Assembly (NCBI RefSeq): GCF_014203355.1
Contig: NZ_JACHIR010000001.1
Span: forward strand, 744,001 to 808,000
Source: Kutzneria kofuensis
GTDB lineage: Bacteria; Actinomycetota; Actinomycetes; Mycobacteriales; Pseudonocardiaceae
DNA length: 64,000 nucleotides
Reading direction: 5' to 3'
The translations under genes were made by a program, and so were the position numbers. Of the stretch, positions 24,837 through 37,285 are shown piece after piece. The notes under the pieces are model-generated. The model saw nothing but the letters and a program-made list of their open reading frames with translations. It made no database searches and was not told where the DNA came from. How positions within the stretch are numbered: the first letter of the stretch is position 1; each line of letters starts with the position of its first letter.

Positions 24837-25730
24837 ATGCGAGCAAGCATTTTCCGGCGCGTGGGCGCCGGTCTGGTGGCATGCACGGCGGTCGTGCTGA
24901 TGGCGACGCCGGCCCAGGCGGCAGTGGCGACGCCGATGGCGGCAAAGAGCACCACGGACGTGGCGGGCGTGCAGCGCGGAGACGCGGTGCGGCAGAGCAC
25001 GGCGGCGCAGAAGGAGTCGTTCCTGACGGCGCACGAGGGACTGCTGGGCCGCAGGCTGAGCGGCCACGCGGTGCAGGCGCCGGCGACGATCCACCCGTCG
25101 GCGGGCACCGCGTTCATCAACATGGGGAACAACCAGGGTGCGTTCGCGGCGCAGAGCGTGAGCACGGCCGTGCACCCGACCAACAGCGGCACGACGATCT
25201 ACACGCCGACGCTGTACCCGGCGGGCGGGTCGTGCATCGAGGTGACGACGGTCTACACGAAGTCCACGCAGGCGGTGGAGGCGTGGGACTGGTGCAACCA
25301 CATCGACTTCGAGGCCTCGGTGGCGATCAACTCGTCGTTCATCAGCAAGTACACCAGCGGCGGCGCCTACACGACGGAGATCCTGAAGACGGGCGGCAAC
25401 ACCTGGGTGGCCTACCTCTACAACTACACCACCAAGGCGTACGACAAGCTCTACACCTCCTCGGGCAACACGCAGGCCGGCACGACCGGCTGGGACGTCA
25501 ATGAGCTGTACTCGGAGCTGCAGAGCAACGGCCAGAGCTACGCCTGCGCGGACATGGCGGGCAAGACGTTCTCGGCCGACAACATCCAGGTGAACCTGGG
25601 CGGCACCTGGCAGGCGGCGGCCCCCGGCAACTCGGACACCCGCTTCGACTCGGGCAACGCGGCGTTCGACTGCTCCAGCCGCACCTACACGATGGTCACC
25701 AAGTACAACCACTGGCAGGTCGTGGGCTGA
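24837..25730 (+). CDS. Secreted protein of unknown function
   Basis: A 297-residue protein. The signal peptide is RASIFRRVGAGLVACTAVVL, with AQA cleavage near residue 28. The mature part has a Ser/Gly/Thr/Tyr-rich, beta-strand-like pattern: FINMGNNQGAFAAQSV, GSCIEVTTVYTKSTQAVEAW, NTWVAYLYNYTTKAYDKLYT. Four Cys in the mature part (in GSCIE, DWCNH, YACADM and FDCSSR) could form two disulfides. Tyr and Trp are frequent, as in carbohydrate-binding or wall-associated folds, but no catalytic motif is recognisable. It is monocistronic, with a hairpin 9 bp downstream. Function not assigned. Confidence 0.7.
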   Translation: MRASIFRRVGAGLVACTAVVLMATPAQAAVATPMAAKSTTDVAGVQRGDAVRQSTAAQKESFLTAHEGLLGRRLSGHAVQAPATIHPSAGTAFINMGNNQGAFAAQSVSTAVHPTNSGTTIYTPTLYPAGGSCIEVTTVYTKSTQAVEAWDWCNHIDFEASVAINSSFISKYTSGGAYTTEILKTGGNTWVAYLYNYTTKAYDKLYTSSGNTQAGTTGWDVNELYSELQSNGQSYACADMAGKTFSADNIQVNLGGTWQAAAPGNSDTRFDSGNAAFDCSSRTYTMVTKYNHWQVVG

Positions 25731-25738
25731 CGTGTCGA

Positions 25739-25770
25739 GGCCCGGCGCGAATACCCGGTTGCGCCGGGCC
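25739..25770 (+). terminator. Hairpin after the secreted protein gene
   Basis: GGCCCGGCGC (25739-25748) pairs perfectly with GCGCCGGGCC (25761-25770) over a 12-nt loop, immediately before the next gene's ribosome-binding site. No T-run follows. Confidence 0.6.
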
Positions 25771-25787
25771 ACCACAATGACGGGGAG

Positions 25788-26552
25788 ATGAGCGAAAGAC
25801 TTCGAACGATCGCCCGCGAGACCGTCGCGATCTGCGATCGGGGCTGGTACGAGACCGCGGCCGGCCGAACCGGGATCCACGTCAACCCGGCGAGCACGAC
25901 CCTCCACCTGCCGGACGAACCCCTCGACCTGCCCGAGCAGCGGGACGAACTTCCCCACGTCGAGATCACGAACGAGTCGACGCTGCAGGCGGCACGCCGC
26001 ACTCGAGGCGCGGCCCTGGTGTTCGCCTCGGCCCGGAACCCGGGCGGCGGCTTCCTGAACGGAGCGCAGGCGCAGGAGGAAAGCATCGCCCGCTGCTCGG
26101 CGCTGTATCCGTATCTGCAGGCGGCGCAAGGCTTCTACGCCCACCACCGGGCGGACCCGGACCTCACCTACAGCGACCGGGTCATCCACTCCCCCGACGT
26201 TCCGGTGTTCCGCGACGACCAGGGCGCGCTGCTGACCGCGCCGTACTCGGTCTCGTTCCTCACGGCCGCGGCGCCGAACCGAGGGGCCGTCGTACGCAAC
26301 CAACCCGAACGCGCCCACAGCATCCCCGCGATCCTGCACCGCCGGGCGGTCCGCGTGCTGCAGGTCGCCGCCAACCACGGCCACCGGCGGCTCGTGCTGG
26401 GCGCCTGGGGCTGCGGCGTTTTCGGCAACGACCCCGCCACCGTTTCGCGGGCATTCCGGGCGGCGATCGACGAGAATCGGTACTTCGAGCACATCGTCTT
26501 CGCGGTCCTCGGGGCACCGAACCTGGCCGCCTTCACGGAAAGCTTCCGATGA
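25788..26552 (+). CDS. Bacterial-type poly(ADP-ribose) glycohydrolase / TIGR02452 macrodomain protein
   Basis: A 254-residue macrodomain-fold protein of the microbial PARG (DUF2263/TIGR02452) family. The ADP-ribose-binding signature is FASARNPGGGFLNGAQAQEE: GGG at residues 86-88 and QEE at 96-98, the latter holding the catalytic Glu. A later phosphate-binding loop reads LGAWGCGVFGNDP. Family members remove ADP-ribose chains from proteins or bind ADP-ribose derivatives in the cytosol. A GGGGAG site precedes the ATG. The gene overlaps the next by ATGA, so it is coupled to an APH-fold kinase; that pairing suggests work on one metabolite or modification. Confidence 0.87.
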   Translation: MSERLRTIARETVAICDRGWYETAAGRTGIHVNPASTTLHLPDEPLDLPEQRDELPHVEITNESTLQAARRTRGAALVFASARNPGGGFLNGAQAQEESIARCSALYPYLQAAQGFYAHHRADPDLTYSDRVIHSPDVPVFRDDQGALLTAPYSVSFLTAAAPNRGAVVRNQPERAHSIPAILHRRAVRVLQVAANHGHRRLVLGAWGCGVFGNDPATVSRAFRAAIDENRYFEHIVFAVLGAPNLAAFTESFR

Positions 26553-27415
26553 CCGACCTCGCCCGCACGATCGCGGCCGCCGCACTGGGCCGCGACCCCG
26601 GCCCCCTGACCGCGACCGACAGTCTGTCCCACGACGTCTACCTGGGCGCGGACGTCGTGGTGAAGATCGCCGACGGCCACACCCGCCTGAGCCGGGAGAT
26701 CGCCCTCGCACCGCATCTGCCCGCCGGCATCACGGCCCCGCTGCTGGCCAGCGGCGCGCACGATGCCGTCCGCTACGCCTGCTACACCCGCGTGCCGGGC
26801 CAGCCTCCCGACATGAACGCCGTCGAAGCCAAGACCGCGCGGGCACTGGCCGAGCAGGCGATCCAGCGGCTCGACCGCCTGCACGACTGGACGCCGCCGG
26901 CCGAAGCCCTGCCGACGCTGCGGGAAACCCTCGACCACGGCGGCTTCACCACCCAAGAGGCGCTGCACGAAGAGATCGACCGCCTCAGCCGTCACGAAGT
27001 GCCGCGGCACCTGCTCGACGGTCTGACCGCGATAGCCAAGGACGCGCCGCCGCGGGCCAAGACCACGGTCCCCGTGCACGCCGACTGCCACTGGGACAAC
27101 TGGCTCGTCGACGGTGACGCCGTGACGGCGCTGCTGGACTTCGAGTGGGCCCGCTTCGGCGAGCCGCTGGACGACTGGGTCTTCGTGATCCGCTTCAGCG
27201 GCCCGCACATGGTCGACGTCCTCGACCTCGTCGCCGAGGCCACGGCGCTGTCCAAGGACGTGCTCCGCCGGGAATGCGAGCTGCGGGAGGCCAACTTCCT
27301 CGCCGCCGACCTCCGCATCGCCCTTGAGACGAACCCGAAGATGGCCGCCGGCAACATCCGCGACCTGGAGGAGATCATCGTCGGCCGCTACTGGTGGCGC
27401 AGCAGCAGCGCGTAG
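26549..27415 (+). CDS. APH-family small-molecule phosphotransferase
   Basis: A 288-residue kinase of the aminoglycoside/choline kinase fold. The catalytic loop is VHADCHWDN (H177, D179, N184) and the metal-binding segment is LLDFEWARFGEP (D197). An N-lobe lysine appears in VVVKIADG. The ATP-binding N-lobe is short. It starts within the stop codon of the PARG-like gene, so the two are made together. Its last 28 bp overlap the convergent type III PKS gene. The substrate may be a nucleoside, sugar or ribosyl compound related to ADP-ribose metabolism (inference); antibiotic resistance is an alternative with no direct support. Confidence 0.82.
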   Translation: MTDLARTIAAAALGRDPGPLTATDSLSHDVYLGADVVVKIADGHTRLSREIALAPHLPAGITAPLLASGAHDAVRYACYTRVPGQPPDMNAVEAKTARALAEQAIQRLDRLHDWTPPAEALPTLRETLDHGGFTTQEALHEEIDRLSRHEVPRHLLDGLTAIAKDAPPRAKTTVPVHADCHWDNWLVDGDAVTALLDFEWARFGEPLDDWVFVIRFSGPHMVDVLDLVAEATALSKDVLRRECELREANFLAADLRIALETNPKMAAGNIRDLEEIIVGRYWWRSSSA

Positions 27416-28404
27416 AGGGTCAGCCCGGGACCGAAGGCCAGCAGCACGACGTGTCCCCGAACCGGCAGCAGCCGCTGCAGCACGAGCAGCACCGTCGCCG
27501 AGGAGCAGTTGCCGTGTTCGGCCAGCACGGCGCGAGAGGCGTCGAGGGCGTCGGCGGGCAGCTTCAACTCCTCCTCCACGGTCTCCAGGATCCGCGGCCC
27601 GCCGGGATGCACCGCCCACCCGGCGACCTCGGTGACGCCGTTGCGCCGGAGCAGCCCCTCGACGGCGGGCCGGAGGTGCAGGGCGAGGACGTCGGGCACC
27701 TTGGGCGACAGGCCCATCCGAAACCCGAGGTCGGTGACGTCCCAGGTCATGTGGTCGGGCGTGCCGGGATCGGTCAGGGCCACGAGGTCGACGACCTCCA
27801 AACCGGCGCCGGGAGCGAGCACGGTGGCGACGGCGGCGTCACTGAACAGGGCGTGGGCGACGATCTGGTCCCGCGAGATGCCGGCGGGCTGGACGTGCAG
27901 CGAGGTGAGCTCCACGTTGAGCAGCACGGCCGGGCGGGCATGGGCGGCGACGTAGTCGGCCACCGCGCCCAAGGCGGGAATCGCGGCGTAGCAGCCCATG
28001 TGCCCGAACACGAGTCGCCGCAGCTCAGCGGGCATCCCGAGCTCGGCGGCCACGTGCACGTCCACCCCCGGGCTGACGTAGCCGGTGCACGAGGCGACGG
28101 CGAACAGGCCGACCTCCGACGCGGCGATGCCTGCCTGATCCAGAGCGTCCGACACGGCGGCGGACCCCAGCGGCACGGCCTCGACGGCGTAGCGGCGCAT
28201 CCGCTGCCCGGTCGACCACCCCGACACGTCCTCGACCAGCGGATTCAGCACGGCATGGCGGCGCACTACCCCCGAGTTGGCGAAGATGCGGGCGCCGAAG
28301 CCGGGCGAGTCGACGTGCTGCCGGAAGTACCCGTCCCACAGCTCCTGCTGCGACACGGCGGCCGGTAGCGCCCGGCCCATGCCGGCGATGGTCACGGCGG
28401 TCAT
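27388..28404 (-). CDS. Type III polyketide synthase (chalcone/stilbene synthase fold)
   Basis: A 338-residue homodimeric thiolase-fold synthase. The catalytic triad is visible: C138 in FGHMGCYAAIPAL, H266 in WAVHPGGPRI and N299 in EHGNCSSATV. It condenses a CoA starter with malonyl-CoA units to give resorcinol, pyrone or naphthalene products. An AGGAGGCGGG site precedes the ATG. A class I methyltransferase gene lies 9 bp upstream on the same strand, so the product is probably methylated. The 3' end overlaps the convergent kinase gene by 28 bp. Product class cannot be read from the sequence. Confidence 0.92.
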   Translation of the reverse strand: MTAVTIAGMGRALPAAVSQQELWDGYFRQHVDSPGFGARIFANSGVVRRHAVLNPLVEDVSGWSTGQRMRRYAVEAVPLGSAAVSDALDQAGIAASEVGLFAVASCTGYVSPGVDVHVAAELGMPAELRRLVFGHMGCYAAIPALGAVADYVAAHARPAVLLNVELTSLHVQPAGISRDQIVAHALFSDAAVATVLAPGAGLEVVDLVALTDPGTPDHMTWDVTDLGFRMGLSPKVPDVLALHLRPAVEGLLRRNGVTEVAGWAVHPGGPRILETVEEELKLPADALDASRAVLAEHGNCSSATVLLVLQRLLPVRGHVVLLAFGPGLTLYALLLRHQ

Positions 28405-28413
28405 CCCGCCTCC

Positions 28414-29115
28414 TTAATCCCCCGGCCCCTGGAACACGCCCCAACCCTGGAACAACACCGCCGTCGACGCCGACGGCACCATCTCCACCCTGCCCCTCCG
28501 GCGCGGCAGCCACCGGACGAGCTGCGGCACGGATGGACGAATACCCCGTAACGAGAGCCGCACACCGGCCTCCGCGCACAGCCGGACCAGGCGTTCGCGG
28601 TTCACGAACAGCGCCGGGTCGTGGATGCCCCGCGGCACCAGGCCCGGCACCCGCTCCGCGACGGTGACGGCGAGGAAGCGGGCCAGGGCGGTGTCGGCGA
28701 GGGTGTCCAACACCAGCCGTCCACCCGGTCGGAGCAGCCGGCACGCCTGCGCCACGGCGGCGTCCAGGTCGGCCACGTGCTCCAGGATCTCCCCCGCGAC
28801 GACGACGTCGGCGCACCCGTCACCCAAAGGTAGGTGAAGCACGTCACCCTTGATCGGCACGATGCCGTGTGCCCGGGCCTGCCGCAGGGCGCTGTCGACG
28901 ACGTCGACGCCGATGTGGGTGTATCCGCGCGCGGCCACGTGCGGCGCGAGCAGCCCGCCGCCGCAGCCGAGATCGACGAGCAACGCCCCAGGTCGCTCCG
29001 CGAGTGGCACAAGCGCTCCCCGGGCGGCCGCGAGCCAGTGCAGCATCGCGAACGCCCCGTCCGGCAGCCACCACTGCCCGGCGAGCCGGTCGTACTGCGC
29101 CGTGTCGTTGCGCAC
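28414..29115 (-). CDS. Class I SAM-dependent methyltransferase (UbiE/UbiG-like)
   Basis: A 233-residue methyltransferase. SAM motif I is LLVDLGCGGGLLAPHVA, with IGVDVVDSAL (acidic motif II), ADVVVAGEILEHVADLDAAV (motif III) and LLRPGGRLVLDTL. Its closest pattern is UbiG/UbiE-type O- or C-methyltransferases. GTG 29115 was preferred over a longer frame that would run into the glgX promoter. It is first in a two-gene unit with the type III PKS, so it likely methylates the polyketide or its phenolic ring. Confidence 0.85.
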   Translation of the reverse strand: MRNDTAQYDRLAGQWWLPDGAFAMLHWLAAARGALVPLAERPGALLVDLGCGGGLLAPHVAARGYTHIGVDVVDSALRQARAHGIVPIKGDVLHLPLGDGCADVVVAGEILEHVADLDAAVAQACRLLRPGGRLVLDTLADTALARFLAVTVAERVPGLVPRGIHDPALFVNRERLVRLCAEAGVRLSLRGIRPSVPQLVRWLPRRRGRVEMVPSASTAVLFQGWGVFQGPGD

Positions 29116-29134
29116 AGCCCCACACTTCCACTTT

Positions 29135-29156
29135 CGTGGTTCAGTGGCCCACCACG
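29135..29156. promoter_or_regulatory. Inverted repeat between the methyltransferase and glgX genes
   Basis: CGTGGT-N10-ACCACG lies in the 86-bp divergent gap, near both starts. It may be an operator, but no regulator gene is adjacent. Confidence 0.35.
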
Positions 29157-29201
29157 CGCCCGGATGATTTGATCGTTCGGCACATGTTGGAAGGAGCGGC
29201 A

Positions 29202-33501
<4,300 letters not shown>

Positions 33502-33505
<4 letters not shown>

Positions 33506-35190
33506 CCGAGTTCGCCGTGTGGGCCCCGAACCGTTCCCGGGTTCGCGTCCACAATGGACCGTCCGTGCACGAGATGGCGCGCGGCGAGGACGGCTGGTGG
33601 CGGGCCGAGGTGCCCGACGCCGCACCGGACTACGCCTTCCAGCTGGACGACGAGCCGGCGGAGCTGCCCGACCCGCGCTCCCGCTGGCAGCCCGACGGCG
33701 TGCACGCGCGATCCCGTCGCTACGACCACGACGAGTTCCGGTGGACCGATGCCGGCTGGACGGGCCGGCAGCTGCCCGGCGGGATCGTGTACGAGCTGCA
33801 CATCGGCACGTTCACGCCCGAGGGCACCTTCGACGCGGCCATCGGCCGGCTGGACCACCTCGTCGAGCTCGGCATCGACTTCGTGGAAGTGTTGCCAATC
33901 AACGCTTTCGACGGCCCGCACGGCTGGGGGTACGACGGCGTGCTGTGGTACGCGGCGCACGACCCGTACGGTGGTCCCGACGGGTTCAAGCGGTTCGTCG
34001 ACGCCTGTCACAACCGCGGCCTGGCCGTGCTGCTCGACGTCGTCTACAACCACCTCGGGCCGTCCGGCGCCTACCTCGACCGGTTCGGGCCGTACTTCGC
34101 CGGCGAGACGATCTGGGGCCCGACCCTGAATCTCGACGGCCCGCAGTCCGACGAGGTCCGTCGGTACGTCATCGACAACGCGTTGAGCTGGCTGCGCGAC
34201 TTCCACGTCGACGGCCTGCGGCTCGACGCCGTGCACGCGCTGGCCGACCGGCGGGCGACGCATCTGCTCGAGGAGCTGTCGTCCGAAGTGGACGCTCTTT
34301 CCGCGCACGTCCGGCGGCCGCTCACACTCATCGCCGAATCGGACCTGAACGACCCGAAGCTCGTCACGCCGCGGGAGGCCGGCGGCTACGGCCTGCACGC
34401 CCAGTGGAGCGACGACCTGCACCACTGCCTGCACTCCACGCTGTCCGGCGAAACCCAGGGCTACTACGGCGACTTCGGCTCACTGCAAGCGCTTGCGGCC
34501 ACGCTGACCGGGGTCTTCTTCCACGCCGGCACGTGGTCGTCGTTCCGCGGCCGGCACCACGGCCGCCCGGTGAACACGCTCACCACGCCGGGCCACCGCT
34601 TCCTGGCGTACCTGCAGAACCACGACCAGATCGGCAACCGCGCCACCGGCGACCGGCTGTCCGCGACGGTGTCCCCCGGCCTGCTGGCCTGCGGGGCGGC
34701 GATCGTGCTGTGCTCCCCGTACACGCCGATGATCTTCATGGGCGAGGAGTGGGCGGCGTCGACGCCGTGGCAGTTCTTCGCCTCGTTCCCGGACCCGAAG
34801 CTGGCCGACGCCGTCCGCACCGGCCGCCGGTCCGAGTTCGCCGAGCACGGCTGGGCCGAGCAGGACGTGCCGGACCCGATGGATCCCGCCACCTTCGAGC
34901 GGTCCAAGCTGCGCTGGGACGAGGTCGGCGACACCGGCCACGGCGAGGTGCTGGCCACCTACCGGGCGCTGATCGCGCTGCGCCGCAGCCGTCCCGAACT
35001 GTCCGATCCCCGGCTGCACCGGCTGTCCGTCGACGTCGACGAGGACCGCCGCATCGTCACGCTGCACCGCGGTGGCCTGCGGGTGGTCTGCAATCTCGGC
35101 GGCGAGCACGCGGACGTCCCGGGGACCGTGCTGTTCAGCTCGAAGTCCCCGGGCGCGCCCGAATCGGTGACGGTGGTCGAGGGGGATTAG
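33502..35190 (+). CDS. treZ: Malto-oligosyltrehalose trehalohydrolase TreZ
   Basis: A 562-residue GH13 hydrolase releasing free trehalose from the TreY product. It has an N-terminal CBM48-like domain (EFAVWAPNRSRVRVH), GGIVYELHIGTFTPEGTFDA, VLLDVVYNHLGPSG, the nucleophile block HVDGLRLDAVHAL, LIAESDLNDPKL (acid/base) and YLQNHDQIGNRATGDRL. MIFMGEEWAASTPWQFF is specific to TreZ. GTG 33502 overlaps the treY stop by 4 bp. The product is a compatible solute; the adjacent stress sigma cassette suggests a functional link. The stop overlaps that of the convergent whiB gene. Confidence 0.96.
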
Positions 35191-35489
35191 CTGGCGCGGG
35201 ACTTGACGCGCCTCCTGGTCGCGGAGATCACGGCGCGGCGCTCGTTCTCGCCCATGCCGCCCCAGATGCCGTACGGCTCCTGGACCTGGATCGCGTGTCG
35301 CAGGCATTCGGCGCGCACCGGGCAGGAGTGGCAGATCCGCTTCGCGTTGGCCTCCCGCTGCTGTCGCGCGGAGCCGCGTTCGCTGTCAGGATGGAAGAAG
35401 ACAGCGCTGTTGGCGCCCCGGCAGGCGCCGAGGCGCTGCCAGTCCCAGTTCTCCGAGACCGGAATGGGTAGCCGGTGCACGTCGGCCAT
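35187..35489 (-). CDS. WhiB-family iron-sulfur regulator, WhiB3-like
   Basis: A 100-residue Wbl protein with four cluster-ligand cysteines (C23, C53, C56, C62) in the CxnCxxCxxxxxC pattern (ICHSCPVRAEC). The GIWGGM turn and a basic tail (RRRVKSR) for DNA binding follow. FFHPDSERGSARxxRE and EPYGIWGG most resemble WhiB3, a redox-responsive regulator that works with the principal sigma factor region 4. The AGGAGG site is ideal. It reads divergently from the ANTAR-sigma cassette. Its promoter has GGTTT-N15-GGGTAC, the SigB/SigF class, so the sigma factor encoded nearby may drive it. Confidence 0.93.
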   Translation of the reverse strand: MADVHRLPIPVSENWDWQRLGACRGANSAVFFHPDSERGSARQQREANAKRICHSCPVRAECLRHAIQVQEPYGIWGGMGENERRAVISATRRRVKSRAS

Positions 35490-35526
35490 GTGCGCCTCCT
35501 GGAAAGTACTCGTCGTCCGCCCTCTG

Positions 35527-35552
35527 GTACCCGAACGCGAAGTACCCAAACC
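35527..35552 (-). promoter_or_regulatory. SigB/SigF-class promoter for the whiB gene
   Basis: On the minus strand GGTTT (35552-35548), 15 nt, then GGGTAC (35532-35527) match the GGTTT-N15-17-GGGTA consensus of actinobacterial SigF/SigB-type promoters. The -10 is about 37 nt before the whiB ATG. The -35 is one arm of the palindrome AAACCC-CC-GGGTTT (35548-35561). Confidence 0.75.
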
Positions 35553-35556
35553 CCCG

Positions 35557-35584
35557 GGTTTGACGATCTCCCCCGACCGGGTAT
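35557..35584 (+). promoter_or_regulatory. SigB/SigF-class promoter for the GAF-ANTAR gene
   Basis: GGTTT (35557-35561), 17 nt, GGGTAT (35579-35584) match the SigB/SigF consensus. The -10 ends 9 nt before the GTG at 35594, so the transcript would be leaderless. TTGACG-N16-TATCCG overlaps and could serve the housekeeping sigma factor. The -35 shares the AAACCCCCGGGTTT palindrome with the divergent whiB promoter. Confidence 0.75.
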
Positions 35585-35593
35585 CCGGCACCC

Positions 35594-36280
35594 GTGGACG
35601 AGGTGAGATTCGGCCCCGAACTGCTCGACCGGCTGCTCGCGCACCTGGTCGAGCGTGTGCCCGGCTGCGACGGAGCCGGCGTGAGCACGAACTCGCGAAG
35701 CCTGCGCGCGATCGGCACGGCCGTGGACCGCGACCCCGAGCAGTGGCGACGCGGCGACGGCCCGGTGGTGGCCGCCGCGACCGGCGAGGAGACCCTGGTC
35801 GAGGCGCTGCCGGACGGCGTGAGTTGGATCACGGCGGTGCCGGGCAGCTGGACCGAGGAGGGCCCGTCGGTGCTCTCGGTCTACACCGACCACGAGCCCA
35901 AGGAGGACGACCTCCGGGTCATCGACCAGGTCGAGCCCCTGCTGGCCACGGCGACCGCGGTCATCGAGTTCTGCGCCGACGAGGTGCTGCGCGCCGACCA
36001 GATGGTGGAGATGGTGCAGAACCGCCGGCTCATCGAGCAGGCGAAGGGCCTGGTGATGGGCCGGCTGCGGTGCGACTCCGGGGCGGCGTTCCGCGCGCTG
36101 GTGCGGTCCAGCCAGCACTTCAACGTGAAGTTACGGGATCTGTCGGCGGCGCTGGTCGAGGTCGTCGGCGGCGCGCCCGTCGGCGACCAGGAGCCGGACA
36201 CCGGCCCGACCACCGTGCCGCCGCCGGCCGCCGTGCAGGCCGCCCGCATGACGTGGCAGGCGCTCGGCAGGGACGGATGA
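35594..36280 (+). CDS. GAF-ANTAR domain protein, RNA-binding antitermination regulator
   Basis: A 228-residue protein. Residues about 5-135 form a GAF-like sensor (GCDGAGVSTN, PSVLSVYTDHEPKEDDLRVI). Residues about 145-205 form an ANTAR domain (RRLIEQAKGLVMGRLRCDSG, AAFRALVRSSQHFNVKLRDL, SAALVE), the three-helix unit that binds dual-hairpin RNA in antitermination systems. A Pro/Thr-rich tail follows. It is the first gene of a cassette with STAS, RsbW-like and SigB-class genes. It has its own SigB-type promoter and probably no leader. It may couple a cytosolic signal to read-through of stress transcripts. Confidence 0.9.
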   Translation: MDEVRFGPELLDRLLAHLVERVPGCDGAGVSTNSRSLRAIGTAVDRDPEQWRRGDGPVVAAATGEETLVEALPDGVSWITAVPGSWTEEGPSVLSVYTDHEPKEDDLRVIDQVEPLLATATAVIEFCADEVLRADQMVEMVQNRRLIEQAKGLVMGRLRCDSGAAFRALVRSSQHFNVKLRDLSAALVEVVGGAPVGDQEPDTGPTTVPPPAAVQAARMTWQALGRDG

Positions 36281-36426
36281 TCACCGGCGTGGCCGGCTTG
36301 TGCCGCCGGCAAGCGCTCCGTACGGTGTCGAGCGCAGCGGTTGAGCAAGCAGCCGCCGCCTCTTCGTCGGTGCCGCGATCCCGACAGTTACTCCTTTCCG
36401 CGACGCGTGAGGACAGTGGCCTGAAC

Positions 36427-36789
36427 GTGACCGAGAACAGCAGCGCTCTCCCGATCGACGTGGTGGTGGACCGCCCCGCCCCGGGTGTGGCCGTCGCCAC
36501 CGTCAGCGGGGAGGTGGACATGCTCACCGCGCCGAGCCTGCGCGCCGTCGTGACGGCGGAGCTGGACGACTGCACGGTGTTCGTGCTCGACCTGTCCGGG
36601 GTCAGCTTCCTCGGCTCGGCCGGGCTGGCCGTGCTGGTGGAGGCCTCGCACGAGGCGCAGCGGCGGCAGGTGGAGCTACGCCTGGTCGCCAATGGCCGGT
36701 CGGTGCGCCGGCCGCTGGAGATCACCGGGCTGACTGAGGTGTTGACCACGTTTCCCACCCGGGACGACGCGGTCGGCGCGCCCGGCTGA
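36427..36789 (+). CDS. STAS-domain anti-sigma factor antagonist
   Basis: A 120-residue STAS protein: VAVATVSGEVDMLTAPSLRA, CTVFVLDLSGVSFLGSAGLA, then VLVEAS. The SFLGSAGLAVL segment contains the Ser phosphorylated by RsbW-type kinases in RsbV/SpoIIAA homologues. In partner switching, the unphosphorylated form binds the anti-sigma kinase and frees the sigma factor. The start is set at GTG 36427 by family length and a GAGGAC site. An in-frame ATG at 36277 overlapping the ANTAR stop would add a 50-residue extension lacking family character. A GCCGGC inverted repeat (36292-36310) lies in the gap. Confidence 0.88.
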   Translation: MTENSSALPIDVVVDRPAPGVAVATVSGEVDMLTAPSLRAVVTAELDDCTVFVLDLSGVSFLGSAGLAVLVEASHEAQRRQVELRLVANGRSVRRPLEITGLTEVLTTFPTRDDAVGAPG

Positions 36790-36805
36790 GCGGTTGGGGG
36801 GAAGA

Positions 36806-37285
36806 ATGGCCGAGGTAGACGTCGACGGCACCGAGGTGACAGTGAGCGAGCACGAGCCCAGCACCACCACCAGCGAGAAGCCCGCGCCCGGGGCCGACGT
36901 GGAGGTGCGCATCGCCGCGTCTCCCGCGCACCTGTCCGTCGTCCGGGCGGTGGCCGCCGACCTGGCGATGCGTGCCGATTTCACGCTGGACGCGATCTCC
37001 GACCTGAAGATGGCCGTGGACGAGGCCTGTTCGGAGCTGATCTCGCGCGCCGTCCCCGACGGGGACCTGGTGTGCCGGTTCGGCATCGAGTCCGACCAGA
37101 TCCACTTCTCCGCGGAGGCCCGCACCGGTTCCGCGGTGCCGCCGAGCCGGGAGAGCTTCGGCTGGCGGGTGCTGACCGCGCTCACCGACGCCGTGAACAC
37201 GTGGGTCGTGCCCGCGCCCGGCGGCGGCCACGTGCTGCGGTTCGACCTGCTGAAGAAGCGAGCCGACGACGTGGTGGGCCTGTGA
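36806..37285 (+). CDS. RsbW-like anti-sigma factor, serine kinase fold
   Basis: A 159-residue GHKL/HATPase protein. The N-box is DLKMAVDEACSELISRA, matching AVxEACxNxx of RsbW/SpoIIAB. A glycine-rich segment is reduced to FGWRVLTALTDAV and PGGGHVLRF. A 30-residue acidic, Thr/Ser-rich N-terminal extension precedes the domain. It should bind and silence the sigma factor encoded immediately downstream (GTGA overlap) and phosphorylate the STAS partner. The weak G-boxes leave kinase activity uncertain. A GGGGGGAAG site precedes the ATG. Confidence 0.88.
   Translation: MAEVDVDGTEVTVSEHEPSTTTSEKPAPGADVEVRIAASPAHLSVVRAVAADLAMRADFTLDAISDLKMAVDEACSELISRAVPDGDLVCRFGIESDQIHFSAEARTGSAVPPSRESFGWRVLTALTDAVNTWVVPAPGGGHVLRFDLLKKRADDVVGL

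Noticed and set aside
27388-29115. A larger polyketide gene cluster
   Set aside because: Beyond the methyltransferase, neighbours are primary-metabolism or unrelated genes; no further tailoring, transport or regulatory genes are present.
36277-36426. N-terminal extension of the STAS protein from ATG 36277
   Set aside because: Although in frame and overlapping the ANTAR stop, these 50 residues have no STAS similarity and the remaining length matches the family exactly.
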